Notes: a model not told the origin generated them from the letters alone. Positions 36,550-48,003 are shown, numbered from the stretch's first letter. The stretch: DNA of 64,000 bases from Antitrichia curtipendula (GCA_951230915.1 OX579640.1:21224981-21288980), one strand, 5' to 3'. Numbers and translations: made by a program.

Positions 36550-36584
36550 CTCTTGTAGCATGTTTGTTTGTTTCAACTTTAGTA

Positions 36585-37520
36585 TTAATCCCCAGAGGGA
36601 CAATATGCATTTTTTGGCAGTATAGAAATTTTAGGCAGGTACTGGTGACTAGAGATTTGCATCTTTTGGGCTGAAATTTTAATAGAAGGTGGGGACGAGG
36701 AATATCTCGCATCTGCACTAAATTTTATGACATTTGGAAATTTGAGTAAAAAGTTACGGCCTCATATGTTATTTTTTTCTCCAGGTGGGCAGTCCGAGCA
36801 AATAAAAAAACCACTTTTTTCAAAAACAAAAATTTGAAATTGTTTTTCGAGAGTTATATATCCGTGAAAAGCTTTGAATCATTCCATTTCAATCAATGAG
36901 TCAAAAGTTATGAAGAGTTCTAGTTTGAGGGAGTTATGGATTTTCTGTTCTAAATTAAACTTTGAAGTCCTTTATTAAACTCAATTTTCAATATTTTTTG
37001 AAAAAAATAAAATCATAGGATGTATATAACATAACATTATAACAATATTAAAACCATTGAAATTGACATTTTTTAATTCCATAACTAAATTCTTAACAAT
37101 TATGTATTTTGAATCATTCTCTACTTCTTTTTCTACTTAGCATTTTTTTCTATATATTGTACTATTCCAAATGATGTGAAAATTTTTCAAGCATGTAGAC
37201 AACTTGTCTAGAAAAAAGAATATAAAGAAGCACCACCATTTTGGACATTTTTTCTTAGAAAAGTGAGCTTGTGAAGTGCAGCTGCCCTGTTTTTCGCAGG
37301 CCAAAAAAATGATTTCAGTGAATTTGAATGCTTATATCTTGCAATCCACGTGGTGGAAACTTTTGAAATTCTTACCACATGTTCTCAAATCAGCATAATA
37401 CAAGATCCTATGGTTACATGTGTCAAAAAAAGTTTTTTTTCAATTTTTTTCAATTTTTACTAAAAATGCTAATTTGGAGCGTTTTGGGTGAAAACATAAT
37501 CAAGGAACTTAAGGGATTAA
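36585..37520 (+). mobile_element. Family A element (A4), complete
   Basis: TTAA|TCCCCAGAGGGAC at 36585 and AACTTAAGGGA|TTAA ending 37520. The ends have drifted from CCCCTAAAGG, but the interior lines up with A1-A3 throughout (GGGCAGTC, GAAGTGCAGCTGCCC and CTTGCAATCCACGTGG blocks). It shares its left flank with A2. Confidence 0.8.
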
Positions 37521-39279
37521 GCGAAATATAAATATATGATGTTGATAAGAAGACATACAACTAAAAAAATTAATTTGAAAGCTAGAGAATAGGGTGTCTA
37601 AAAGGGCACCCTTTCTCTCTTTTCATTGTTTAAGTTATATCAATTATTGGTAGTGTTTCACGTAGTAATAAAATTAATTTACAACAATTTGTGAATTGTG
37701 AGAATTTACAAGGGCCAGCAATATGGAAGCTTATAGTATTTTGAATAAAAATCAATATAATATGTTCTACATTATTTTCATATTATCTCAAATAGTGCAA
37801 TTGTCATCCAATTTTAATCACCATTCATCAAACTTTCATCTAAAAGTCATCCAACTCTTCAAAGTAATTAGGCCTCACTTATCCAAATTATTATGAAGAG
37901 TCTTGTTCTAATGACAAAGGTTTGTCTTTATACCAAGATGGATCCTTTAACACATGACACTTCCAATTTGGATCATTATTGCACCTCCAACTTGTTTGAG
38001 AAGCACAATATAGTCACATATTCTACCTATATGGTTTCCTACAGACCTTTAAAAGAATCTCTAGTAGTCTCGTAAGTTCATTTTAGACAAAGTACCATGT
38101 TTGAGATTTAGAGAATGAGTCATTTGTATGACCCACCTGTACAACTTGTTATTTTAACTTCCAACTAAGAGCAGCCTTCCTTGTATTCAAAGGCAAAAAT
38201 AATCTCATTGTTAATGATGTCAATGTATTCTTTGGAAAATGAATCTTGGGGAGGTCACTCAGAGTGTCCATTAGAAACTACGCGTGCTCAAATTTTAGAC
38301 CCCCTATATTATGTCCTAAAATTTAAAAAAAGAAAACGAAAAAGAGTATGTATAGATTTTCCTACTTTGAAAGTTTATGTCTTTAATTATTGATATTTTT
38401 ATTTTTTAATTATAATTAGTTACAACTTTTTGAAGTAAAAGAATACATTGTAGAGGTTAAAAATAACTTTCACATCCCTATATTTTATAAAAATAAATTG
38501 TCTAAAAACTGAACAAAAAATTGCTGAAATTACACTCTTTTGAAAGTTTATTTTTCTTGAATAATGATGCAATGGTCATCTAAATGCATTCTTTATAAAC
38601 ATTTGAGTTGGAAAACATGCCATTTCAGTTAATTTTTCAATCTATACTAGAAATAATTTTATATGTTGTTTGAGTTGAAATTTTTTGGGAATAGAAACCT
38701 ATAGTCATTATTAAACAAATATCAAAATTATAGGTTGAAATTATAGTTTATTAAAAAATAAATAGGGGTCCAAAAAATCACTTGAACGCACGTGGTTTGT
38801 TATAAAATGCACTAAGTGATCTCCCCAAGAAATGAATATTAGCATTTTGGTGGAACCACACATTCATTGCTCATTTTTCATTCTAAAAATACTAGAGTGG
38901 GCTTAATTTGTGGACCACCAAAGACTTTCTATGAATGAACTTCCATGTTGTGTTGGAATTGAAAAATTATTTTGAGATTTCTAGACTTTGAATGGTGTTT
39001 GCTGAATTTAATGATGTTTGCACTCTTACACAAGTAAATAGAAACTACATTTTAGGAGTTGTCTTGCCTTGCTAAGCATCCAAATGTTAAAGTTCAATTC
39101 CAATGTTAAAATATCTTTTTAGAAGGAAAAAACAACTTGCCTATCCTATTTTTTCGCAAGCCTCTATATCTAAAATGTACTTCATTTATTTTGTAGCTTC
39201 CACATTAAGCTCTTGAAGAACATTCACAAACCACCACTTAGTGGATGTTGGCTCTCTTAGATTAATAGTCAAGCTATTG
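37521..39279. other. AT-rich non-coding stretch
   Basis: No protein-like frame, tandem array or element end recognised. Confidence 0.5.
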
Positions 39280-39933
39280 GGTTCTAAACAAGGTTCTTAG
39301 TGAGGTTCTAAGTGAGGTTTTCAACAAAGTTTTAAGCAAGATTCTAAGTGAGATTTAAAAGGGGGGGGAGGGTACATGTATCAAAGGGTGAAGAAATTTC
39401 ATAGGGATTGCTACAGGCGCAAATAGAGATTGCACTTTTATGTGGACATGGTGGGTGGTGAGGATTATAGTAAGAATTCCATGGGTATTGATTCCTTGAA
39501 GATTGACTAGTCTCGACCAATGGGGTTGTCCATCGATATCGGCAAAACATAAAATATTTCATTTTTGCTTACTGATGATGGACAAGATAATTGATGGAGC
39601 ATCTTTTGTCGTATTACTTCAATTAGCACAGAGCTGCCCATTGGGCTCACATGTAAGCTAGCCCCAAATAGGATTCTAAGCAAGGTTGCAAGTAGGGGTC
39701 GAAGTAGGATGCAAAGCAAGATTTTGAAGTGAGGTTTTGAAGTGAGGTTCTAAGCAAGGTTCTAAGTAGGGTTCTGAAGCAGGGTTCTAAAGCAAGGTTC
39801 TAAGTAGGATTCTAAAGCAAGGTTCTAAGTTAGAGCAGGGTTCTAAGCACGGTTCTAAGCAGAGTTCTAAGCACGGTTCTAAGCAGGGTTCTAAGCACGG
39901 TTCTAAGCACGGTTCTAAGCACGGTTCTTGAGC
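39280..39933. repeat. 12-bp tandem array (TTCTAAGCACGG type), interrupted
   Basis: The repeat TTCTAAGCACGG and variants (TTCTAAGTGAGG, TTCTAAAGCAAGG) runs at 39280-39356 and 39665-39933; the last eight or so units (39841-39933) are almost perfect. About 300 bp of unrelated DNA (39357-39664) separates the two blocks. Occasional 13-bp variants break any reading frame. Confidence 0.88.
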
Positions 39934-39962
39934 CGTTAAGGGACTAAAAGCTGCTATATAAA

Positions 39963-40270
39963 GTAAGGTAGTATGCTCTTAAAGCAACCATTTAAGAGCA
40001 GATCGCCTTTTCAGGGAAGTTAAACTTATTGAAACAATTTTCAGTAAATTTATATAGGAAGAAAAATGGAATTGGCATCTAACCCAAGTCGTTTCATATT
40101 TTTCAGACCTTTGTAGCATTAGTTATGAATTTTTGAAGTTCAAAAACAGTGGTTTCTAAAAGCGACCACCTTCTGAAATGTACACAGTTTGTACACTGAA
40201 GAAAGCAAAATGTATCTCTGTGTCATGATCGCTTTTAGAACATGGGCGCTTTTAGAGCATACTACCTTAC
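39963..40270. mobile_element. Family D MITE, copy 1, complete
   Basis: The terminal inverted repeat GTAAGGTAGTATGCTCTTAAAGC (left) and GCTTTTAGAGCATACTACCTTAC (right) is 22-23 bp with one mismatch; total 308 bp. If TA is the duplicated target, the ends begin AGGTAGTA. The interior has GTTTCTAAAAGCGACCACC and a TGTACACAGTTTGTACA palindrome. It gives the unfilled reference for the nested insertion at 43847-44065. Confidence 0.85.
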
Positions 40271-41293
40271 ACGAAGTTATTCTCCATTTCCCTGTTCAGT
40301 TCCCATTTTTCCCTGCCGTGACTGAGTTTCTTTTTCTTCTTTTTTCTTTCCCCATCAGTTCTGCTTTAATTGTGTCTTTTTTAGGTGCTCGAGCTGTACA
40401 GTAATGGCAACCAACTTGTGTGAAGTGCCTGATCAGATTGCAGGGGCTGTGGTGGCTCTCAACACCGTTGACAAGTGGCGAAGGGCAGAGCCCTGCTCGT
40501 CCATGGCAGCAGACTGGACGGAAGCCCCGCCCGCCCGCCCGCCCGCCAGCCAGGGTTTAAAATAATTAATTTATTCACGGAAGGAAGGATTCCGGAGCAT
40601 CCTGTGAATTATTTCCCAGGGAAGAAGATTCCTCAGTGGGGGGAACTTTTTCCACAAACCCATCCGTCCAAATGGGGGACGGAAAGCCCAAATCCAGTGG
40701 CAAGCAGCCAGACGACGGACGGACGGACGGACGGACGGACGGACGGATGGATGGATGACTTTTCATCCAAATTTGTTTTTTTAAGAGTTTCCCGGACTTG
40801 TTAAGGTGGACTGCACCTACTTTCGACCCTTTTCTGTAAGTAACCCCTACATGTTCTAGCTGGAAACATATTCCCACTATTCAAGAGTGGTTTTAGAAAT
40901 ATCTATTTATAGCACTTTGAATATTCATAGTTTATTCATGCGGTGTTCAATAAATACATTCTGGTTTTTTTAGAATTTCCTACGGATTCTATCCAATAAG
41001 ACCCCACAAATATTTTTCTTTTTTAATTAATTTGAAAGGGACCTATGCAAGCATTTTTGATGTTGTAGATTTGTAATGGATTAATTAGAAGTGTTCTCTA
41101 GGTATGTTTCAATACATAAAGAGACAATTAATACATTCTTTTGACAAGGGGCATTGTAAACATGTTTCACATGTGTAGTGGTAGTCATGTTATTGAATTT
41201 TCTATATAAAAAGATGTTGAATTTGCAAATCACTTTGTAGTGTATTTTGGCAACTTCTAGTTCCTTGGTCTCAATCTAAATCTTAGGGCAACC
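40271..41293. other. Spacer with microsatellites and a reverse copy of repeat F
   Basis: GCCC repeat at 40525-40547, GACG/GACGGACG repeat at 40714-40757, then repeat F in reverse at 40801-41045. The GC-rich segment 40400-40800 has an open frame on each strand that owes its length to the microsatellite. No gene is supported. Confidence 0.5.
40801..41045 (-). mobile_element. Dispersed repeat F, copy 4, reverse
   Basis: Read on the minus strand it shows TGTGGGGTCTTATTGGATAG, ATGAATAAACTATGAAT and TGAATAGTGGGAATATGTTT, as in copies 2 and 3. The end at 40803 (AAGGTGGACTGCACCTAC) has the AGGTG...CACCT palindrome found at the left end of copy 2. Confidence 0.55.
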
Positions 41294-42071
41294 ATTAATC
41301 CACCTTAAAGCCGTGAGACATGATTTGAGGTCATTTTCCACTTTGGAGTAGGCACTTCCCAATACAATATTTGTTGGATTGTTGTAAAATTTTACCACAT
41401 GTGTGATTTACTAGTAGCTTGATGTCTAGAATTTTTTTAAATAATCCAAATTGTGGTTAAAAAGTTATGCCCAAAATGATGCTTTTTTAAAGTTATGGGC
41501 AGTTTTGGGTAGCCATGATAGAAAGGTTCAATTGGTTTGAAATTTTTTATACATACTCTCAATAAGATTATGAACCTCTAAATGTCCAGAGTTTTCTCTA
41601 GAATCAAAAGTGGTAGACTTTGAATTTTAGATTCCATCCATACAGTTAGATTCACCAATGCTATCACCTTTATTTTTTTAATTTAAAAAAAAAAATTACA
41701 TAATTCTTTCTAAATTTAGTTACTAGCAAAATATTATCATTTTTTTAGTGAAAGTTGTTGGAATGCATTTGAAATGAGGTTCTCTTGACACGGTGATTTT
41801 TTGAAATTTGTGTCCTCATTTATGCAAATCTAATTTTGAACTAGAGTCAATGCAATCTTGGCTTGGTCAAATACTTGAAATTCTTCCACATTTATAAATT
41901 TTTTTAAAAATGTTCTCTAGTAACACCAAATTCAACCTTTAGATAGGACAACAACTTAATAACGTATCTTCACAAACTAGGATGACTTTCATCCAAGCAG
42001 AATGAGAAAGAACTAAGAGTTTCAATTTGTTTATCATTCAGAAATTGGATGTCGGAGCGCTTAGGGATTAA
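41294..42071 (+). mobile_element. Probable family A element (A12), diverged
   Basis: Bounded by TTAA|TCCACC (41294) and GAGCGCTTAGGGA|TTAA (ending 42071), with AAAAAGTTATGCCC and GGGCAGTTTTGGGTAG blocks inside that resemble the GGGCAG blocks of other copies. Divergence is high, so the assignment is tentative. Confidence 0.4.
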
Positions 42072-42184
42072 TATGACCCCAAAAGTAGATAGGTATACAA
42101 AAACATAATTTTGATTTACAAGCATTTGTAATTGGGTTTTTTAAGTTTTGAACATTGGCTTGAACGAGGAGATCCTATTTCATT

Positions 42185-43089
42185 TAGGCAATGTTCAAAA
42201 CGGGCATTTTTTCTGCCAAAAAACACTCAAAACTGCCATTTCTATAGCAAAGAGTAAAAAGAAATTGAAAATTGCTTTTTTTGCACATCTAACTATAGGA
42301 TCTTACACCTAACTAGTATGAGAATGTGTGGAAAACATTTCAGAATTTTAGACCGCACAGATTGCAAGGTATCTGCGTTTAAAGTGAAAAAAACAAGTTT
42401 TTTAGCACATTGCGGGACTAGATTTTTTGACTTTGAACATTTTTAACTTAAATTTTTTTCACTACAGAGTTTTGGGCTTTAAATCTCTACAATGGATAAT
42501 TGAGTTGAGAGTCTAGGAAAAAAGAGAAATTCAAAAAATTGTTAAATAATAGGGACGAGATAGAAGAAAAATCTAAAATATTAATATCTTTTAGATGGAA
42601 TTAAAATGCACTAATTCCAATGGTGAGATTGTTCTAGCAAGTGAACTAAACCTTGTGGAATTTTTATTTTTTGAAAAATTTAAAAAATTTCATTTAGAAA
42701 TGAATCCTACAAGTTATTTTTTTCAAGAAGATGTTCTAATTGCCCGAAAAACAAGAATGTCCATAACTTCTCATAACAAATCCAAATGAAATGAATATAA
42801 CCTTTCTTGATAGACAAAAATATAGTCTATGAGAAAAAAAGAAAAGAAAAAATTTAATTTAAAATTTTGCAAATTTTTTTGTGTGGCCCGCTTTCTCCTA
42901 TTTTGAGCTTATTTGGACATAACTTTTGTTCCCATACACCAATTGAAAAAATATATATTTCCATGTAGCTTATCAAATTTTCTATCTTCAAAAATAGTTT
43001 CAAAAAATTAGAACAAAAATTCAACCCATAGGTACTTGCCCAAAATCTCATTTGTCCTCCAAAAGGACAATGGTTCTTTAGGGGTTTAA
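42185..43089 (-). mobile_element. Family A element (A7), reverse, left end decayed
   Basis: The right terminus TTCTTTAGGGGT|TTAA at 43089 is followed inward by a hairpin TTGTCCTCCAAAAGGACAA. The interior matches A6 and A8: a CCAAAAAACACTCAAAACTG block near 42218, CCCGAAAAACAAGAATG near 42743, and GACAAAAATATAGTCTATG near 42813. The other end has lost its TTAA. Confidence 0.7.
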
Positions 43090-43572
43090 AAACCCAATTA
43101 TTTTGAAATTATAATGACATTTTATATGTAAAATTTATTTTAAAAGTATGTATATAATATAACTTTTAATAGAAAATCTGATATTTTTACCAAACTAAGA
43201 AGGTTAGAATAGAAATAATAATATGTAATTTTGAGTTTTAAAAGATTCAAAAAGATTTAAAAATATAAATAAAAAATCTATAGTACTTGTATAAATGAAT
43301 TATGGATTTCATAATTTATTAATTATTCCATAAAACATGCATTGGCAATAATTCATTATTTTTTTGGATTTATTAAAAAATTAAATGCAATAGTAATTAC
43401 ACTTGTCAAGCTTTGTTTTCTAGTTTAAGTCAAATACACCAAATGGATCCTTTAAAACCTACAAATGAATCAAGTCATTCTGAGTTTTTGAATGCGAAGT
43501 CTTGTAGGTGTTAAACCATGCACTTAAATATATAAGGTGAATGCAACACAGGTTTTAAGACATATTCTTAGG

Positions 43573-44092
43573 TAAAGTAGGGCTCTCTAAAAGCGACATG
43601 GCTCTAAAAGCAACCTCTAATACAGAGGTACATTTTACTTTCTTCAATGTACCAACATTGTACATTTCAAGAGGGGGTCACTTTTAGAAACCACAGTGTT
43701 TCAACTTCAAAAATTTGTAACTAATTCCATGAAGATCCGAAAAATATGAAACTACTTGGATTATATGCCAATTTCATTTCCTACCTAGTAAAATTTACTA
43801 AAAATTGTTTCAAGGAGTTTAGCTTCCCTGAAAATGCAATCAACTCTTAACCCAAAAAGGACGCCGAGGATGTTTAGTGTTCAATGAATGACAAGGCATT
43901 CTCCTTTATAGGACAAAAATACAACTATTCATCCTTGGAATTAGTTTTAGAAAGTAGAAATCTTCTACATGATTTTTACTTCAAATGAATATTTTATTTA
44001 TTTTTAATATCAATTATTGGTTTTAGAAATGACGATTTCCACAAGGACCCCTCTACCAGGGTTAAAGGCTTGCTTTAAGAGCCTCCTACCTT
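43573..44092. mobile_element. Family D MITE, copy 2, split by a family C MITE
   Basis: Starts TAAAGTAGGGCTCTCTAAAAGC and ends GCTTTAAGAGCCTCCTACCTT. Removing 43851-44065 restores CTCTTAA then AGGCTTGCTTTAAGAG, which lines up with the reverse complement of copy 1. Confidence 0.8.
43847..44065 (+). mobile_element. Family C MITE, copy 3, nested in a family D MITE
   Basis: TTAA|CCCAAAAAGGACGCCG at 43847 and CCAGGG|TTAA ending 44065. The interior matches copy 2 (CAATGAATGACAAGGCATTC, AATACAACTATTCATCCTTG blocks). The TTAA at both sides equals the single TTAA at this point in family D copy 1. Confidence 0.85.
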
Positions 44093-44499
44093 GTTTGCTC
44101 TAAAGCTGCCTATCTCCTTTAAATCGCCCCTATTAGCTGGAGAATGGAGATGAAGTGATCCTAAATTCCTAGTGGACCATTTTAGCCATTGAATGAATTG
44201 AGATTTTATTTATTTATTGCAAGAGTCAATCATTGTCTTTGATTTCCTCATATCTCTTTACAAGTTGCAAATTGACGGAATTCGGGAGCCCTATGGTCAC
44301 AAATAATTGCCTATACTCCAAATCTTTGAAATTTTATAACTAATTCAAAAATATTTAGAAAAATACAAAATTACTTGTGTTAAGTACCACATCAAATTTT
44401 CTTTCTCTAAAAAATGATCTAAAAATATATCTATCCATGAAAACCTGTGGAAAAGGTAGACCATCCTTTAAATGGTTGCTTTAAGAGCATACTACCTTA
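44093..44499. mobile_element. Family D MITE, copy 3, adjacent to copy 2
   Basis: Starts TTTGCTCTAAAGCTGCC and ends GGTTGCTTTAAGAGCATACTACCTTA, about 407 bp. The interior is more diverged than between copies 1 and 2, with shared GAAAAATACAAAATTACTTG (compare the ATGAAACTACTTGG block of copy 2). Confidence 0.6.
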
Positions 44500-44568
44500 T
44501 ATACCTTTCATTCCAAAATTTGCACATTTTAGCTTAAGGAACAAGAACATTTTTATCTTCTTAATACT

Positions 44569-45092
44569 TTAACCCTCAAAAGTCAATCCATAAATTTTTT
44601 TGGCCTAATCCATGTCATAAGAATTATTCTATTAGAAATAGTTGATGGAATAGCCAAAAAAATAGCTCACAAGTGTTGCTTTATGCCCAAATAATGTATT
44701 TTTTGCAACTTTTCTTGCTATTTTTTGACATTTCAAAGTCATTGTATAGACACGATGAGTAAATTGAATGATGTTTTCTTTCACCAATGTGTTTGTATGT
44801 GGTTTCTAAATCACTTTATAGTTTCAAGTTTTTTCATTTGAATAGGTTTAGAACTCGAATTTCACCTCCAAATGTATTGCTAGGAAAATTTCAGCATCCT
44901 TTTTCAACAATAAAACGTTATAATCTTGCAATCTATATGGCCAAATGACTCCACATTCGATTCACATCATCTACAACATGTACACTACAAGATTATATGG
45001 TTGAAATTTCTATACTTTAGTAAAATTTAAAATTATAACACTTCAAAAGCAATGATGTTTTTGAACCCCTAAAGGCTGCCTTTAGGGGTTAA
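44569..45092 (+). mobile_element. Family A element (A11) ending in a perfect palindrome of its own terminus
   Basis: TTAA|CCCTCAAAAGTC at 44569 and CCTTTAGGGG|TTAA ending 45092. The right end is a 27-bp perfect palindrome (45064-45090) built from two copies of the terminal repeat facing each other around one base. It abuts segment B copy 3. Confidence 0.65.
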
Positions 45093-45835
45093 TCCCTCAA
45101 GGATCATCTAAGCCAAAATGGCCTACCATTTATGTATTTGTGCATTTAGTGCTTTAAGATGAGTGTATTCAAGGATTAGGGTTTCTACAATATTTAGAGC
45201 ATGGACTCTGAGAATATTCTAAATTTTTTGGAGAATTGTTTTGAGCCATATTCAAAATTTTGAACTTGTCTAATTGGCGCATTATACATATCTTGGCATA
45301 TATGAGCTCACATGGTGTATTTTAGGATCTTGCACACTGTATCAAACAACATATCTTGCGTGGGAAAAGTGATTGTCTCAAGCATGATTTTTGATTGTAT
45401 TGAAGAATTATTTCTATGACTCCTTTTCATGCTTGTCAGATGTGTCTACCAGTTAAAGTCGGTGTAGACGTAGACATGGACTAGTAAACAAATGCCAGCG
45501 AGTTCCTGTGGCTTGTCAGATGCATTTACTTGTTAGAGGTGGCGTAGACATAGACAACGGCTAGTAAGCAAATGCCAACGAGTTCCTATGGCCTACTTCT
45601 CTGACACGGCACTGAATTTTGAGGCTTACTCAGCAACGTCTAGACATCAATGTCGAGTGTTCATAGCTGTCACTGACGAGAAAAGAGTAGGGTAGTTGAG
45701 ATTTGATGCATTGTCAGGCTAGATTTTATAGTTTGGTAAGTACAATTTTTGCATAGTTGGGGCCCACTACCCATCTTCACTCACAAATTTCTTATAGGAG
45801 CACAAATTTCTTGATTCCACTTTTGGTGTTAAGAA
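45093..45835 (+). repeat. Duplicated segment B, copy 3, truncated
   Basis: Matches copies 1 and 2 from TCCCTCAAGGATCATCTAAG to the TTCTTGATTCCACTTTTGG block, then stops. Its minisatellite (about 45435-45590) has only about two units. Confidence 0.78.
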
Positions 45836-46530
45836 CAATTTTTAGATATTTATATACAAGGTCTTATGTAATTTAGTTGATGCTTATAATTTAAGGTGAC
45901 AAACCGCCAAACCATATTTGCCATCTAAATTCAAATCTATGAAGAAAATCAAAATAGAACCCCTTACACTCTAATGTCCAATTTGTACAAAGAACCTTAT
46001 CCCAAAGTATAATTTTTTAAACTAGGTTGAATTTGACCCCTGACTAAGAATGGAAATGGACGTTACAAATATTTTCTACTTCAATAACTTCAATGGTCAC
46101 ATATAATGAATAAAAAGATAACAATAATTGAAGACTTATCATTCTAAATTTTTGGAAAAGAAAAAATATTTTTATTTTGTTTTTATAAAATTGAAAGTTT
46201 GTTAAAGGACAAAATGGAGTTTTCCACTTTCATTTAGTAGCCTTCTTAATCAATAGATCAAGCCAATGATCATGTAGTCTAACTTCCAAAAAACATCATT
46301 GTCATTGTGTAAGCATCAATTCATCACTATATATGAATGATTTTTATTTTTTTATTTTTCCATCAAGTGTACAATCCTGTGTCTTCTACAAATTATAATT
46401 TTTTTATATTTTTCTAAAGATTTAAAATTTTGTGTCTTTTTGAAGAAAAATGAAGGAAATTCACATCAAATACAAAATAATCTAAAAAATTCAAATTTTC
46501 ATCAACTAGTTACATTTGTATGTAAATTCT
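45836..46530. other. AT-rich non-coding stretch
   Basis: No gene, array or element end recognised. Confidence 0.5.
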
Positions 46531-48003
46531 TTAAGTCCCTTTACTATGTTTTTCCCAAAACGCTCAAAAATTGCCATTTTGAGCACAAGTACCAAATTTT
46601 GGAAAAAAATTAAACCCATGTAATTGTAGGATCTTGTAGTACGCTAGTTTGAAAAGATGTGGAAAAGATTTCAAAAAAATTCGCCATGTAGATTGCAAGA
46701 AATTAGCATTTGAATTGATAGATATCATTTTCTGGTTGCTACAAAAAAATTAGCAACTGTACTTCACAAGGTCTGAAAAAATATCCAAAATGGTGTTTAC
46801 TCTTTGGATTCATTCTTCAAGGCAAGTTGGCTACATGTTTAAAAAAATTCAGATCATTTGGAATTTTACAACATATACAAAAAAAATAGTAAGTAGAAAG
46901 AAGTAAAGAATGGCTCAAAACACTAAATTGTTAAGGAGTTAATTATGGAATTGAAAAATGCCAATTCCAATGGTTGTAATGTTGTAACAAAAAAATTTCA
47001 TTCTACAATTCTGTTTTTATCCAAAAATATTGAAAAATGAATGAAATAAATACTTCAAAGTGTATTTTAGAGTAGACCATCCATAACTGCCCACAAACAA
47101 AATTCCTCATAACTTTTGATTCATTGAATGATTCAAAGCTTTCCACGTATATACAAATTTATAAAACTAATTATAAATTCTTGTTTTTGAAAAAAGTGAT
47201 CTTAAAAAATCTGCCCAAACTGCCCACTTGGTGAAAAAAGTAACATATTAAGCCATAACTTTTGACTTGTATTTTCAAATGTCATAAAATTTTGTTCACA
47301 TGAAAGATATTCCTCATCCACAACTTCTATTTTAACCCCTAAAGCCCCAAGAGTCAAAAACCACTCAAAACTACCACTTCTATTGTGTTAATTTAAGGAA
47401 ATCCAAATAATAATTTTTATTGGAATATAACCATAGGATCTTGTATTTAATTTGTCTGAGATCATATAGTAAAAAGTTCATCAAATTAGACTGTACAGAT
47501 TGGAGGATATTAGCATTCAAAGTTAGACAAAGAGGTATTTTTTTGAAGATGTTTGGATTGCCCGAAAAACTAAGATTTTCCATAACTTTTTCATCCCTAG
47601 TCCAAATAGAATGAATCAAAGCTTTGCATATAGACAAAAACATAATACTTTAGAAAAAAAATCAAAAAGAATTCATTTAACTTTTTGTGATTTTTTTTGG
47701 GCTACCCGCTAATATACATTCTTTGTTTATTGGGCCATAACTTTTTCATAAAAACATTCGATTGAAACAAAAATTATATATCCACTAAGCTCTCGCAAAA
47801 TTACACAACCTCAAAAAATCTCAAAGAAAACCACAACAAATTAAGACAATAGGAACCTACCCGGACCCAAATTGTCCCCCGAGAGGACAAATGGTCCTCT
47901 CGGGATTAAAATTTGGGCCTGAAATATGCAGTTTTTTAGTCACATGTATCTGCCCAAAATTGTTATGTTGCTGAAAATAACAAGTTGGTCGTTTAGGGGT
48001 TGA
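46531..48003 (-). mobile_element. Family A element (A5), reverse, split by a nested family A element
   Basis: The left boundary TTAA|GTCCCTTTACTATG (46531) is the reverse of the A1 right end. The right boundary is GGTCGTTTAGGGG|TTGA at 48003. The last 95 bp or so (47910-48003) match the first 95 bp of A3, and 46531-47335 match the rest; the two parts are separated by A6 at a TTAA. The terminal TTGA at 48000-48003 is a decayed TTAA. Confidence 0.82.
47332..47909 (-). mobile_element. Family A element (A6, short subfamily), nested in A5
   Basis: TTAA|CCCCTAAAGCCCC at 47332 and GGTCCTCTCGGGA|TTAA ending 47909, 570 bp between the TTAAs. It shares its interior with A7 and A8. The right end contains an 11-bp perfect stem (47878-47888 with 47894-47904) with a 5-nt loop. 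Confidence 0.83.

Noticed and set aside
40475..40877. Pair of opposing frames over the GC-rich microsatellite segment
   Set aside because: Ala/Pro and Arg/Pro/Ser runs come from the GCCC and GACG repeats.
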